Part shown: piece by piece, positions 39,970-47,599 of the stretch
Layout of the letters: the number at the start of each line of letters is the position of its first letter
How positions within the stretch are numbered: the first letter of the stretch is position 1
Assembly: GCA_004322535.1 (NCBI GenBank)
Contig: SCUZ01000083.1
Location: forward strand, 58,074 to 122,073
Source: Rugosibacter sp.
GTDB lineage: Bacteria; Pseudomonadota; Gammaproteobacteria; Burkholderiales; Rhodocyclaceae
Direction: 5' to 3'
DNA length: 64,000 bases
The notes under the pieces: generated by a model
What the model was told of the DNA's origin: nothing
The model's input: only the letters and a program-made list of their open reading frames with translations
Database searches by the model: none
Position numbers and translations under genes: made by a program

Positions 39970-40872
39970 ATGTCCATAAAATATCTATCGTTTCCGCTCA
40001 TCGCCATTCTGATCTGGGCGTTCAATACAATCGTGAGCAAACTTTCCGCCGGCGCCATTGATCCAGGCGTTATTTCGTTTGACCGCTGGTTATTGGCAGG
40101 GCTAGTCATGACGCCCTTCATGGTGCAAAAAGTATGGGCAAACAGGGCGGCTGTGGTCAGCTATCTGCCAAAAATTATCGTATTCTCGTTTTTAGGCATG
40201 GTTCTATTTCAAAGCCTGGCTTACTACGCAGCGGCCAGCACGTCAGCCACCAACATGGGACTGATTGGCTCGTTGATGCCATTAAATACCATGCTGTTCA
40301 GTACGCTGCTTCTCAAAGAACGACCAACACCCTTGCTGGTCGTGGGCGCGGCATTATCCATTTTTGGCATTCTGATTCTCGTGACTAAAGGGCAACCCCT
40401 TAATCTAATGAGCCAAGGCATTGCCATTGGTGACGGGCTGATGCTCATTGGGACAATTGCCTATGGTGCCTATAGCGTCCTGTTGCGCAAATGGGCTGTG
40501 CCATTACCCCCCTGGCAAATGCTTTACATGCAAATCATGGTAGCTGTACTCATGCTGCTACCGGTATATTTGCTCTCACCAGATTCGCCCATCACACAAG
40601 AGAACCTCCCGCTGGTTTTATTCGCGGGTATTTTCTCGTCCATTGCTGCCGGATTTTTCTGGATGCAAGGCGTAGTCCATCTAGGCGCCAATCGGGCGAT
40701 GCTCTTCATGAACCTGTTACCTATTTTTGTGGCACTCATCGCTGTCGCAGCATTGAATGAAAAGTTGCACACGTTCCATGTCGTAGGAGGCTTAGTCACG
40801 CTAGCCGGTGTCTTGCTGGCGGAGCTACCCAAGATGCGACGTACAGTACCGGTATCACCCACCAATAAATAA
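39970..40872 (+). CDS. EamA/DMT-family transporter
   Basis: 300 residues with ten predicted transmembrane segments in two EamA repeats (about 5-135 and 145-285). Typical stretches: IWAFNTIVSKLSAG and GLIGSLMPLNTMLFSTLLLKERPT. Substrate unknown; relatives export amino acids or metabolites. A bidirectional hairpin terminator follows. Confidence 0.87.
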   Translation: MSIKYLSFPLIAILIWAFNTIVSKLSAGAIDPGVISFDRWLLAGLVMTPFMVQKVWANRAAVVSYLPKIIVFSFLGMVLFQSLAYYAAASTSATNMGLIGSLMPLNTMLFSTLLLKERPTPLLVVGAALSIFGILILVTKGQPLNLMSQGIAIGDGLMLIGTIAYGAYSVLLRKWAVPLPPWQMLYMQIMVAVLMLLPVYLLSPDSPITQENLPLVLFAGIFSSIAAGFFWMQGVVHLGANRAMLFMNLLPIFVALIAVAALNEKLHTFHVVGGLVTLAGVLLAELPKMRRTVPVSPTNK

Positions 40873-40884
40873 GTAAATAAGCAC

Positions 40885-40920
40885 AAAAAAGCCATCACTG
40901 TTTTACGCAGTGATGGCTTT
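40885..40920. terminator. Bidirectional terminator between the EamA gene and the hydroxylase operon
   Basis: Perfect stem GCCATCACTG (40891-40900) and CAGTGATGGC (40908-40917) with a 7-nt loop. AAAAAA before and TTT after give a T-run on both strands, stronger on the minus strand for the hydroxylase operon. Confidence 0.88.
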
Positions 40921-40944
40921 CACAACCGAACATGAAGCGAGCGT

Positions 40945-42051
40945 TTAACTCGTCTCAGCAAGCCAGTCGGGCCAGCCAGCGCGACGGTTTGCTTCACGTG
41001 CCAAGACCCGTTCTGCCGGGCTGGCAAAGTTTAAATCCCAGTTCTTCAGACGCGGCATGGCAATCAATTTAAACCAAATGGGTGGAATGAACGCACTGAG
41101 CGCGCAGACAAAAATATTGGGCATTTGCGGTGCATCAGCGTGCGGGCGAAGCTCATCAAACCGCATAAAACCGTCGCGGTGATGATCAATGTGATTAGTG
41201 ATTTCATAGCCAACCACACGATCCCACCAGTTCAGATGATTCCATGTATGCTGAACCTCCACCGGCGCACCTGGTATGCGTATCAACCCATAGTGTTGCA
41301 GATAGTTGAGTGCCTCAAGCGCAAATTTGGCGATGATCTGCGCTGTAAAAACCAAGGCAGCGGCCAACCAGCCGCCGAGAAAATAAGCACCCAGAGGAAC
41401 CAGTAAAACGAGCAACACTTCCCAGATAATCATGTTTTTCATCGAGAAAAACGGCGCGCCAAGTGCATGCCTTCTTTTACGCTCGTTAGCCCAAAGCATT
41501 TGATAATTATGTACAGTGCAGCGCCACATGAATGTATAGGCATTTTCTCCACGGTACGCCGTATCGCCATCCGCTGGCGTATCAAAATCCAGATGATGCA
41601 CGGTAAGGTGTGGCACATCGCGGTTGGGGTCGGCAAAGAAAGCGCACATCAGCATCGCAACGCCGCGCGAAAAAGCATCGCGCCTATGCATCAATTCATG
41701 CGCCACAGGCACATTCGGCGCAACCGAAAGCCAAACCAGACTGGCAATCCCGCCAATCACTGCCACCACTGTTGGCCACCCTGAAGGCAGGCCTACCCCG
41801 GCACCCACCCGCCAGGCGAAAGCGCCAAACAGGGCAATCATGAGTACCAGGTGCAGATACAACGGAATATCGGCCAGCATCGGATGCCTGATTTTCCTTA
41901 ACTGATAGTCACGTCCAGAAAAAAGCGCCAGCACGAACAGTACAGGATACGTACCAATCCCTGCCCACATCCAGTATCCGCCCGCAGCAAAACCAGCGAT
42001 ACCGATGATGAGCATCAATGAAACGACATAGTAGCGAAGGTAATCAAACAT
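40945..42051 (-). CDS. AlkB/XylM-type membrane di-iron hydroxylase
   Basis: 368 residues with about six transmembrane segments and the eight-histidine di-iron signature: HELMH (about 123), HLTVHHLDFDTPAD (about 152-165), and NHIDHH (about 288), plus NYLQHYG. These boxes place it near AlkB and XylM/p-cymene monooxygenases. The usual NYxEHYGL box has Gln in place of Glu. Last gene of the RHD alpha-beta operon, so it may hydroxylate an aromatic or alkyl side-chain substrate of the same pathway. AGAGG lies before the start. No rubredoxin is present here. Confidence 0.8.
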   Translation of the reverse strand: MFDYLRYYVVSLMLIIGIAGFAAGGYWMWAGIGTYPVLFVLALFSGRDYQLRKIRHPMLADIPLYLHLVLMIALFGAFAWRVGAGVGLPSGWPTVVAVIGGIASLVWLSVAPNVPVAHELMHRRDAFSRGVAMLMCAFFADPNRDVPHLTVHHLDFDTPADGDTAYRGENAYTFMWRCTVHNYQMLWANERKRRHALGAPFFSMKNMIIWEVLLVLLVPLGAYFLGGWLAAALVFTAQIIAKFALEALNYLQHYGLIRIPGAPVEVQHTWNHLNWWDRVVGYEITNHIDHHRDGFMRFDELRPHADAPQMPNIFVCALSAFIPPIWFKLIAMPRLKNWDLNFASPAERVLAREANRRAGWPDWLAETS

Positions 42052-42079
42052 AGGAACCTCTTTTCTCCTGCGAACAAGC

Positions 42080-42586
42080 TTACAAATAAACGTTGAGGTT
42101 TTTGCTCAATAAAACGTTCTGCTTGAGAATAATCATACGCTTGGCCAGTTTGTAGCCTTCGGCCGTTTTACGCCAGATATCCTCACGATTGCCAATCAGG
42201 GTGTCCTGATCTTTTTCATTGCGATTGCGATAGGCGAGAAAATTCGAATAGACCAGCATTTCGTCTTCTTTCTCCGTTGGCACCACTTCGATATTGGTAA
42301 TCAAGTGAGTGTAGCGTGTGGCCGGATCCTCCGACCAGGCAGTACCCGTTTCAAGACGCCGCAGCCGTTTTTTAAGGTCTTCCAGATTGTCGTCGTAAAA
42401 CGCCATGCGGGTCATGTCATGCACCTGCTCTGTTTTGTCGCGGCGATAGCGGTTTTCAATACCGGGCATGTGATAGTGAATATCGTCTGTCAGCATGCCA
42501 ACCCATTCTTTATAGCGCTCCTGATCAAGCAGGCGGGCTTCGCGGTACAAGGTCTGTTCGATCGTTTTGAGAATTTCCAGATTCAT
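42080..42586 (-). CDS. Ring-hydroxylating dioxygenase beta subunit 1
   Basis: 168 residues of the small-subunit (SnoaL-like) family. Typical stretches: EARLLDQERYKEWVGMLTDDIHY near the N-terminus and REDIWRKTAEGYKLAKRMIILKQ near the C-terminus. Structural partner of the alpha subunit 42 bp upstream. It is not close in sequence to beta subunit 2. Confidence 0.9.
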   Translation of the reverse strand: MNLEILKTIEQTLYREARLLDQERYKEWVGMLTDDIHYHMPGIENRYRRDKTEQVHDMTRMAFYDDNLEDLKKRLRRLETGTAWSEDPATRYTHLITNIEVVPTEKEDEMLVYSNFLAYRNRNEKDQDTLIGNREDIWRKTAEGYKLAKRMIILKQNVLLSKNLNVYL

Positions 42587-42628
42587 TGTGACTCTTTCTT
42601 GGACTAGATAGACATGGAGAAATAAGAC

Positions 42629-43996
42629 TCAAGCAACTTTAAGCCCGGCCTTAGGGCCCATGGTCTCTTTCCCGTTTAAACGGGGCGAATACCGTTCCGG
42701 CACGTCTTTCCAGTTCTCCGCATTCATCAAGTCCAGCCAGCGCTGATACATGTTGCGCTGGTTCGCATCGTTATATTGGCCTTGATACACAATGCCCGGC
42801 AATTCGGGATGTTCAATGCGACGGTTGATCCCGCTGCGGTAATGCAGTTTTTCCCGCCGGGTAACCACGCCACGGTTGGTTTGCGTGCAGTTTTCCCAGT
42901 TTTCGCCATCATCCATTTCAAACGCGCCGCCTGGGCCAAACGTTTGCATGACACCTTTGGTGATCTCGTTTTTGATGTCATCCGGCATACTCTTGTTGAC
43001 GATGACCCAGGTACGCAATTCAAACTGCGTCGGCCCTTTGGGCATCCACTGACGGAAGGTGGAAATACCCGGCAGGAACGAAACATTCGGAAAAATCGAG
43101 GCGGAAGCCACTGAACCAAAAATCTTCGAACGCATTTCACCCAGTCGCTCAGCCATTTTCGGACGAATCTTGTTGTAATACTCCAGCACTTTTGGCCGAC
43201 CAAGAAGAAACAAATCGCCAACGCCTTCGGTACCGAATTCCCAACCGTGACCATTCATGCTCGCGTGGTAAGAGCTCTTCATGTCGATCGCCGGGAAAGG
43301 CTGGCCATTATTCATGGCACGCGTGCCCGAATCATGCGTCCAACCAGCGTGATAGGCATCCCCAATAAAGTTTTCAACACCAAACTTCCAGTTCGCGCCA
43401 ATGACTGACTTGATACAGCCGCCGATGAGTTCGGTACCCCCATCTTCATTGTCGAGCAGCATGTCGAGGTACCAACGGAAGTCACCGAGATAATCTTCCA
43501 GACTGGGAGCAGCTTCGTCAAACGTGGCAAAAACCAGACCTTTGTAATTGCCAACTTTGGCGACCTGTTTCAAACCCCACTGGGATTTATCAATATCACC
43601 CGCATCGTAGCAATACTCTTCGTGCATGCCCATGAGCGCGCCATCCGTACCAAAGCCCCAGCCGTGGTAGTTGCACACAAAGCGACGGGTATTTCCGGCA
43701 TCGGCAAAATTGACCTTGTTGCCACGATGAGGGCAGGAATTGAGAAACACTTTAACGGAGTTGTCTTTTTGGCGGCAAACAATGACGCCATCTTCACCCA
43801 TGTAAGTGGTAAGAAAATCGCCCGGATTTGGAATTTGCGACTCATGCGCAACGAACAACCAGCAGCGGGCAAAAATCTGTTCCATTTCGCGATCGTAAAT
43901 GGCTTGCTCCCAGAACACGCGGCGATCCAGCCAACCTTCGTCCAGATTCATGTAGCTATCGTAGCGACCATTGTCCTTGAATTTCTCAATTTTCAT
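42629..43996 (-). CDS. Ring-hydroxylating dioxygenase alpha subunit 1 (Rieske)
   Basis: 455 residues from the ATG at 43996 (MKIEKFKDNG), with AAGGAG 8 nt upstream; 20 further residues in the track are not supported. Rieske site C88-x-H90...C108-x2-H111, with 17 residues between the pairs. Catalytic iron site NFIGDAYHAGWTH (His 216 and 221) with the third carboxylate ligand in a later MDDGEN-type segment. Oxidises aromatic rings to cis-dihydrodiols. No ferredoxin or reductase is encoded nearby, so electron partners must come from elsewhere. Substrate not determined. Confidence 0.92.
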   Translation of the reverse strand: MKIEKFKDNGRYDSYMNLDEGWLDRRVFWEQAIYDREMEQIFARCWLFVAHESQIPNPGDFLTTYMGEDGVIVCRQKDNSVKVFLNSCPHRGNKVNFADAGNTRRFVCNYHGWGFGTDGALMGMHEEYCYDAGDIDKSQWGLKQVAKVGNYKGLVFATFDEAAPSLEDYLGDFRWYLDMLLDNEDGGTELIGGCIKSVIGANWKFGVENFIGDAYHAGWTHDSGTRAMNNGQPFPAIDMKSSYHASMNGHGWEFGTEGVGDLFLLGRPKVLEYYNKIRPKMAERLGEMRSKIFGSVASASIFPNVSFLPGISTFRQWMPKGPTQFELRTWVIVNKSMPDDIKNEITKGVMQTFGPGGAFEMDDGENWENCTQTNRGVVTRREKLHYRSGINRRIEHPELPGIVYQGQYNDANQRNMYQRWLDLMNAENWKDVPERYSPRLNGKETMGPKAGLKVA

Positions 43997-44042
43997 TGCA
44001 GCATCTCCTTTTTTATGGACGTCAAAGCGACTATTATTTCTG

Positions 44043-44056
44043 TTGTCTATAGACAA
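44043..44056. promoter_or_regulatory. Perfect 14-bp palindrome upstream of RHD operon 1 (operator-like)
   Basis: TTGTCTATAGACAA lies 47 bp upstream of the RHD alpha start codon. The TTGT-N6-ACAA form resembles binding sites of the FadR/GntR group. A regulator gene is not in the window. The surrounding 84 bp to the addA stop are AT-rich without a recognised gene. Confidence 0.6.
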
Positions 44057-44140
44057 AATCCCAAAAATAAATAATTTCTGTTTTAAAACGTGTTTTTATT
44101 ATTACTGACTAAATCATGATACTTTGCTTCTTGCAAAAGA

Positions 44141-47100
44141 TCAATCACCCGCATCACGACATAAATGCCGCGCAAGCCGGACCAGCCTGCCATGCGCCAC
44201 ATAGAAAATACCCAGTTGCTGCGGCAAATTCTCCCCTTTAAAGAGGTGTGAATACCTTTCCAGTTGGGTGCGAAAACGCTCGGCGTGAGTGGCAAACTGC
44301 GCCTCACTCGGCTGCGGGCCAAGGTCAGCCGTTTTATAGTCAATAATCCAGCGCACACCGCTGTCAGTAAACGTGCGATCAATCACCCGTGTTTCCATCG
44401 AACCCATCGATTCTGTCATATCCGCAGCGCCGGCTTTTGAGAGAGCCAATTCAGCCGCCGCATTTTCATGTGCCGCCAGCAACCAGTGGCCCGCTTCGCT
44501 GGTCACCGCTGTACGCAGCATCGCTACCACGCGCGCCGCGCCACGACTGGCCTCGGCAGGTGCCCAACCACGGCTGGCAAGCCAGCTTTCAGCGGCAGGC
44601 TGCAAGCCGTTCAGGCGCGCCTCATTCCACACATCCACCTGGCCCGCCATTTGTTCAAGGCATGCATGGGTGAGCGTGCCAAGCACGGCGGCCAGGGCAT
44701 CTGTGGTTGTTTCCTGCGCGAAGGTATCAGTGGTGTTTGGCAGCGTTAGTGGCGGAGACAATGCAGACAATACTGACGAATCAGCCTTAAGCATGCGCAC
44801 TGGCAGATTTTTCTGCCGAACCAGTTGCGGCACAAAGGTGGCAAGATCGGATGCATTAGCCCATACGTCCTGAGCAACTGCTGATCGGTCTTCCCCTCCG
44901 ATAAATAGTTTTGACGCACTCAATGTTGGCCACAAGCGGCCTAGCGGTGTTCCCGCCAGCGGTGGAGCGAGCCCTGCTCCATCTCCTGGCGTCCCCTCTT
45001 TGCCCGCCCACACACCCGCCACCAGATGCAGGCGACGCACTGCGCGGGTGGCCGCGACATACAGCACCCGCGCTTCCTCGTTGCTTTTGCGTTCCTGCTC
45101 CAGTTTTTGCAGGAAGTCATATACCGTCGGTTCTGCCTTGTTCGCACGCCGTGCATTCACTGGGGCAGCAACCAGCCGCTCGCCAGAAACCAAAGCAAAG
45201 GTATCCCACGCCAGCAAGGACACGTCACGCCCAGAGGATTTTTTATGCAGTCCCGGCAAAATCACCGTATCAAATTCCAGCCCCTTGGATTTATGAACGG
45301 TCATCAGCTGCAACCGGCCATCGGCAGCGGCATCGACTGCCGCAAAAAGCGCTGCCATGTCGTCCTCCAGGCTATCCACCGCAAAGCGCCCCGCCGCATC
45401 GAGTGTATCCAGCCGATTGAAAAAAGCATGGGCGTCCTGGCGCATGTTTTCGTGCATAAGACACTGTGGCCCGCCGAGTTGCTGCCAGACGTTTTCAATC
45501 CACGCCCGCCGTCGCTGTCGCCCCTGCCCTGCCAACGCTTCGGTCAACACAGACCGCATAAACTGTACCCGCAGCTGGCCATCTCTACTCAAGCGCGCAA
45601 CGCGCTGGGCATCATTCATTAACGACCAGATCGTCGCCGCATGATCGTCCCCCGCCAAGGCAAATAAATCGGCCAGGGTTAAGCCGCACCACGGCGCGCG
45701 CAAAATCGCCAGCCAGTTCAGCCTGTCGCCTCGATGGTGCAAGGCACGCGTGAGCGCAATCAAATCCTGCACGATCTGCCGTCCCACTAAAGGTTCGATA
45801 TCCACAGCAGAAAAATGCCAGTTGGTGTGTTGCCGCAACGCGGTGACCAGCGCCGCCAAATGGTCCCGCGCGCGCACTAAAACGGCAATCTGCCGCTGCG
45901 GATCCTGTCGCCATTCCTCGCTGATGATCGCGATCATTTTTTGCGCTTCGCACCGCGCAACGATCTCGCCATCAGCAGATTGATCAACCGCCACCAGATG
46001 CACGCTGACCCCAGCCTGAGGCAGGATTTCCCGCGTGGCAACGAAGGGACGATAGGTAATCTCGCCGCGTAACGGCTCATCCGCCGCAGGAAAGACTTGC
46101 GGGAAATGCATATTGATCCAATCCACCACCGCCGGGCATGAGCGGTTGTTGCGCGATAGCCGCAGGGGCGTTAATGGCACCTCGCCTATCCCCGTTTTTG
46201 CCACGCGCAAAAACAAACCCACATCGGCCTTGCGAAAACGATAAATGGATTGCATCGGGTCGCCCACGGCAAACAGCGTGCGGCCATCATTCGGTTGCCA
46301 GCCAGCCGTTAGGCGTTTGAGCAATTCAATCTGCATCGGACTGGTATCCTGAAACTCATCCACCAGCAAGTGTCGAATACGGTAATCCAGCCGCAAGCCC
46401 AATTCTGTGGGGTCAAACTCATCCCCCAGAGCCGCAATGGCCCGAGCGGAAAGCTCGCCAAAATCAACCTCGCCGTTTTCGCGGAACACCAGCCACAGTT
46501 CAGCAGCGGCGAGCTTCATCAAGCCCACCAGCGCCTTGATGATTTCATCTTGCGAGTGCTCGGCCGAGTTTTCCACCGAGTTCCTCGGCTGAGGCAAATC
46601 ACGAAGGCGCTGCAAGGCAATCACCGCTGACATATCCACCTCGGCAAGAAATGCCAGCATCGCATCTTTTTGCGCCTTGAATTCTTTGCCCGCAGGAAAG
46701 CCGTTTTTCACCGTGACTATTTTGCGCGGCTCGTTTTTTTGCGTCAGCAACAGATCGGCCAGCGCGCGCCAAGCGGCAAGTTGCGTTACATCGGGTAATA
46801 AAGGCTCGGCCCAATCCAGTAAAATTCCATCGCCTGATCCACCGAGCTGCGCTGCCGCAAAGCGTGCCAGCGGCATCAAGCGGCTTTGCCAGGCATCGTT
46901 TAGCGTCGTCGCAATGAGTGCCAGCTCTTCATTCACCAGCGCACAAACCGCATCTTCAATGGCGGCTTCGGGCTGCTCAAGCTGCGCAATCTCGCGCCAT
47001 TGCTCGCGCCGCGCCAGCATGTCGGCAAGCAGACTCGCCAGCCGCGTGACATCGTTATCCAGATAGCCCAGTGCAATGGCCACGTTTTGCGCATGCGCGT

Positions 47101-47599
47101 CATTGTCTTCGAGATGATCCAGCGCGCGCCGCGCTGCCTCGTCATAATGGCGGCGCGCATCTTCTGCCACACCCGGTTGTGCGCCAAAGCGTGACAGTAG
47201 CGGCATCTGCCGCGCCAAACTGGAACATAACGCATCGATGGTGGTCAGCCGCAAGCGGCCCGGCTGGGTTTCCAGTTGCCAGCCGCATTCGGCGGATCGC
47301 GCCAGTGCGGCACGGGCCAGATCGAAGGTAATGCGCTTATGCTCGGCATCCGGCAGCTCACCCGCATGTGCGGCATGCAGGCTTGCTTGAATTCGCTGCC
47401 GCATTTCTCCTGCGGCCTTGCGGGTAAAGGTGATGGCAATGATTTCTTCGGGCTCATCCACCGTGGCCAATAACCGCAAAAAGCGCTGTGTGAGCAGCTC
47501 TGTCTTGCCTGCTCCTGCGGGTGCCTCGACAATGAAGGAAGCCATGTCCAACGCACGCCGGCGATTGTCTTTATCTTCCTGCAGCAAGGCGTTGATCAT
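44141..47599 (-). CDS. AddA-like UvrD-family helicase-nuclease
   Basis: About 1,152 residues from the ATG at 47599, which overlaps the addB stop as ATGA (the longer ORF is less likely). SF1 helicase motifs: Walker A EAPAGAGKTELL, motif II LLVDEFQDTSPMQ, motif V TVHKSKGLEFDTVILPGL, motif VI LYVAATRAVRRL. C-terminal PD-(D/E)xK nuclease segment RWIIDYKTAD. With the following gene product it forms an AddAB-like recombination nuclease, replacing RecBCD. Function inferred from family. Confidence 0.88.
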   Translation of the reverse strand: MINALLQEDKDNRRRALDMASFIVEAPAGAGKTELLTQRFLRLLATVDEPEEIIAITFTRKAAGEMRQRIQASLHAAHAGELPDAEHKRITFDLARAALARSAECGWQLETQPGRLRLTTIDALCSSLARQMPLLSRFGAQPGVAEDARRHYDEAARRALDHLEDNDAHAQNVAIALGYLDNDVTRLASLLADMLARREQWREIAQLEQPEAAIEDAVCALVNEELALIATTLNDAWQSRLMPLARFAAAQLGGSGDGILLDWAEPLLPDVTQLAAWRALADLLLTQKNEPRKIVTVKNGFPAGKEFKAQKDAMLAFLAEVDMSAVIALQRLRDLPQPRNSVENSAEHSQDEIIKALVGLMKLAAAELWLVFRENGEVDFGELSARAIAALGDEFDPTELGLRLDYRIRHLLVDEFQDTSPMQIELLKRLTAGWQPNDGRTLFAVGDPMQSIYRFRKADVGLFLRVAKTGIGEVPLTPLRLSRNNRSCPAVVDWINMHFPQVFPAADEPLRGEITYRPFVATREILPQAGVSVHLVAVDQSADGEIVARCEAQKMIAIISEEWRQDPQRQIAVLVRARDHLAALVTALRQHTNWHFSAVDIEPLVGRQIVQDLIALTRALHHRGDRLNWLAILRAPWCGLTLADLFALAGDDHAATIWSLMNDAQRVARLSRDGQLRVQFMRSVLTEALAGQGRQRRRAWIENVWQQLGGPQCLMHENMRQDAHAFFNRLDTLDAAGRFAVDSLEDDMAALFAAVDAAADGRLQLMTVHKSKGLEFDTVILPGLHKKSSGRDVSLLAWDTFALVSGERLVAAPVNARRANKAEPTVYDFLQKLEQERKSNEEARVLYVAATRAVRRLHLVAGVWAGKEGTPGDGAGLAPPLAGTPLGRLWPTLSASKLFIGGEDRSAVAQDVWANASDLATFVPQLVRQKNLPVRMLKADSSVLSALSPPLTLPNTTDTFAQETTTDALAAVLGTLTHACLEQMAGQVDVWNEARLNGLQPAAESWLASRGWAPAEASRGAARVVAMLRTAVTSEAGHWLLAAHENAAAELALSKAGAADMTESMGSMETRVIDRTFTDSGVRWIIDYKTADLGPQPSEAQFATHAERFRTQLERYSHLFKGENLPQQLGIFYVAHGRLVRLARHLCRDAGD

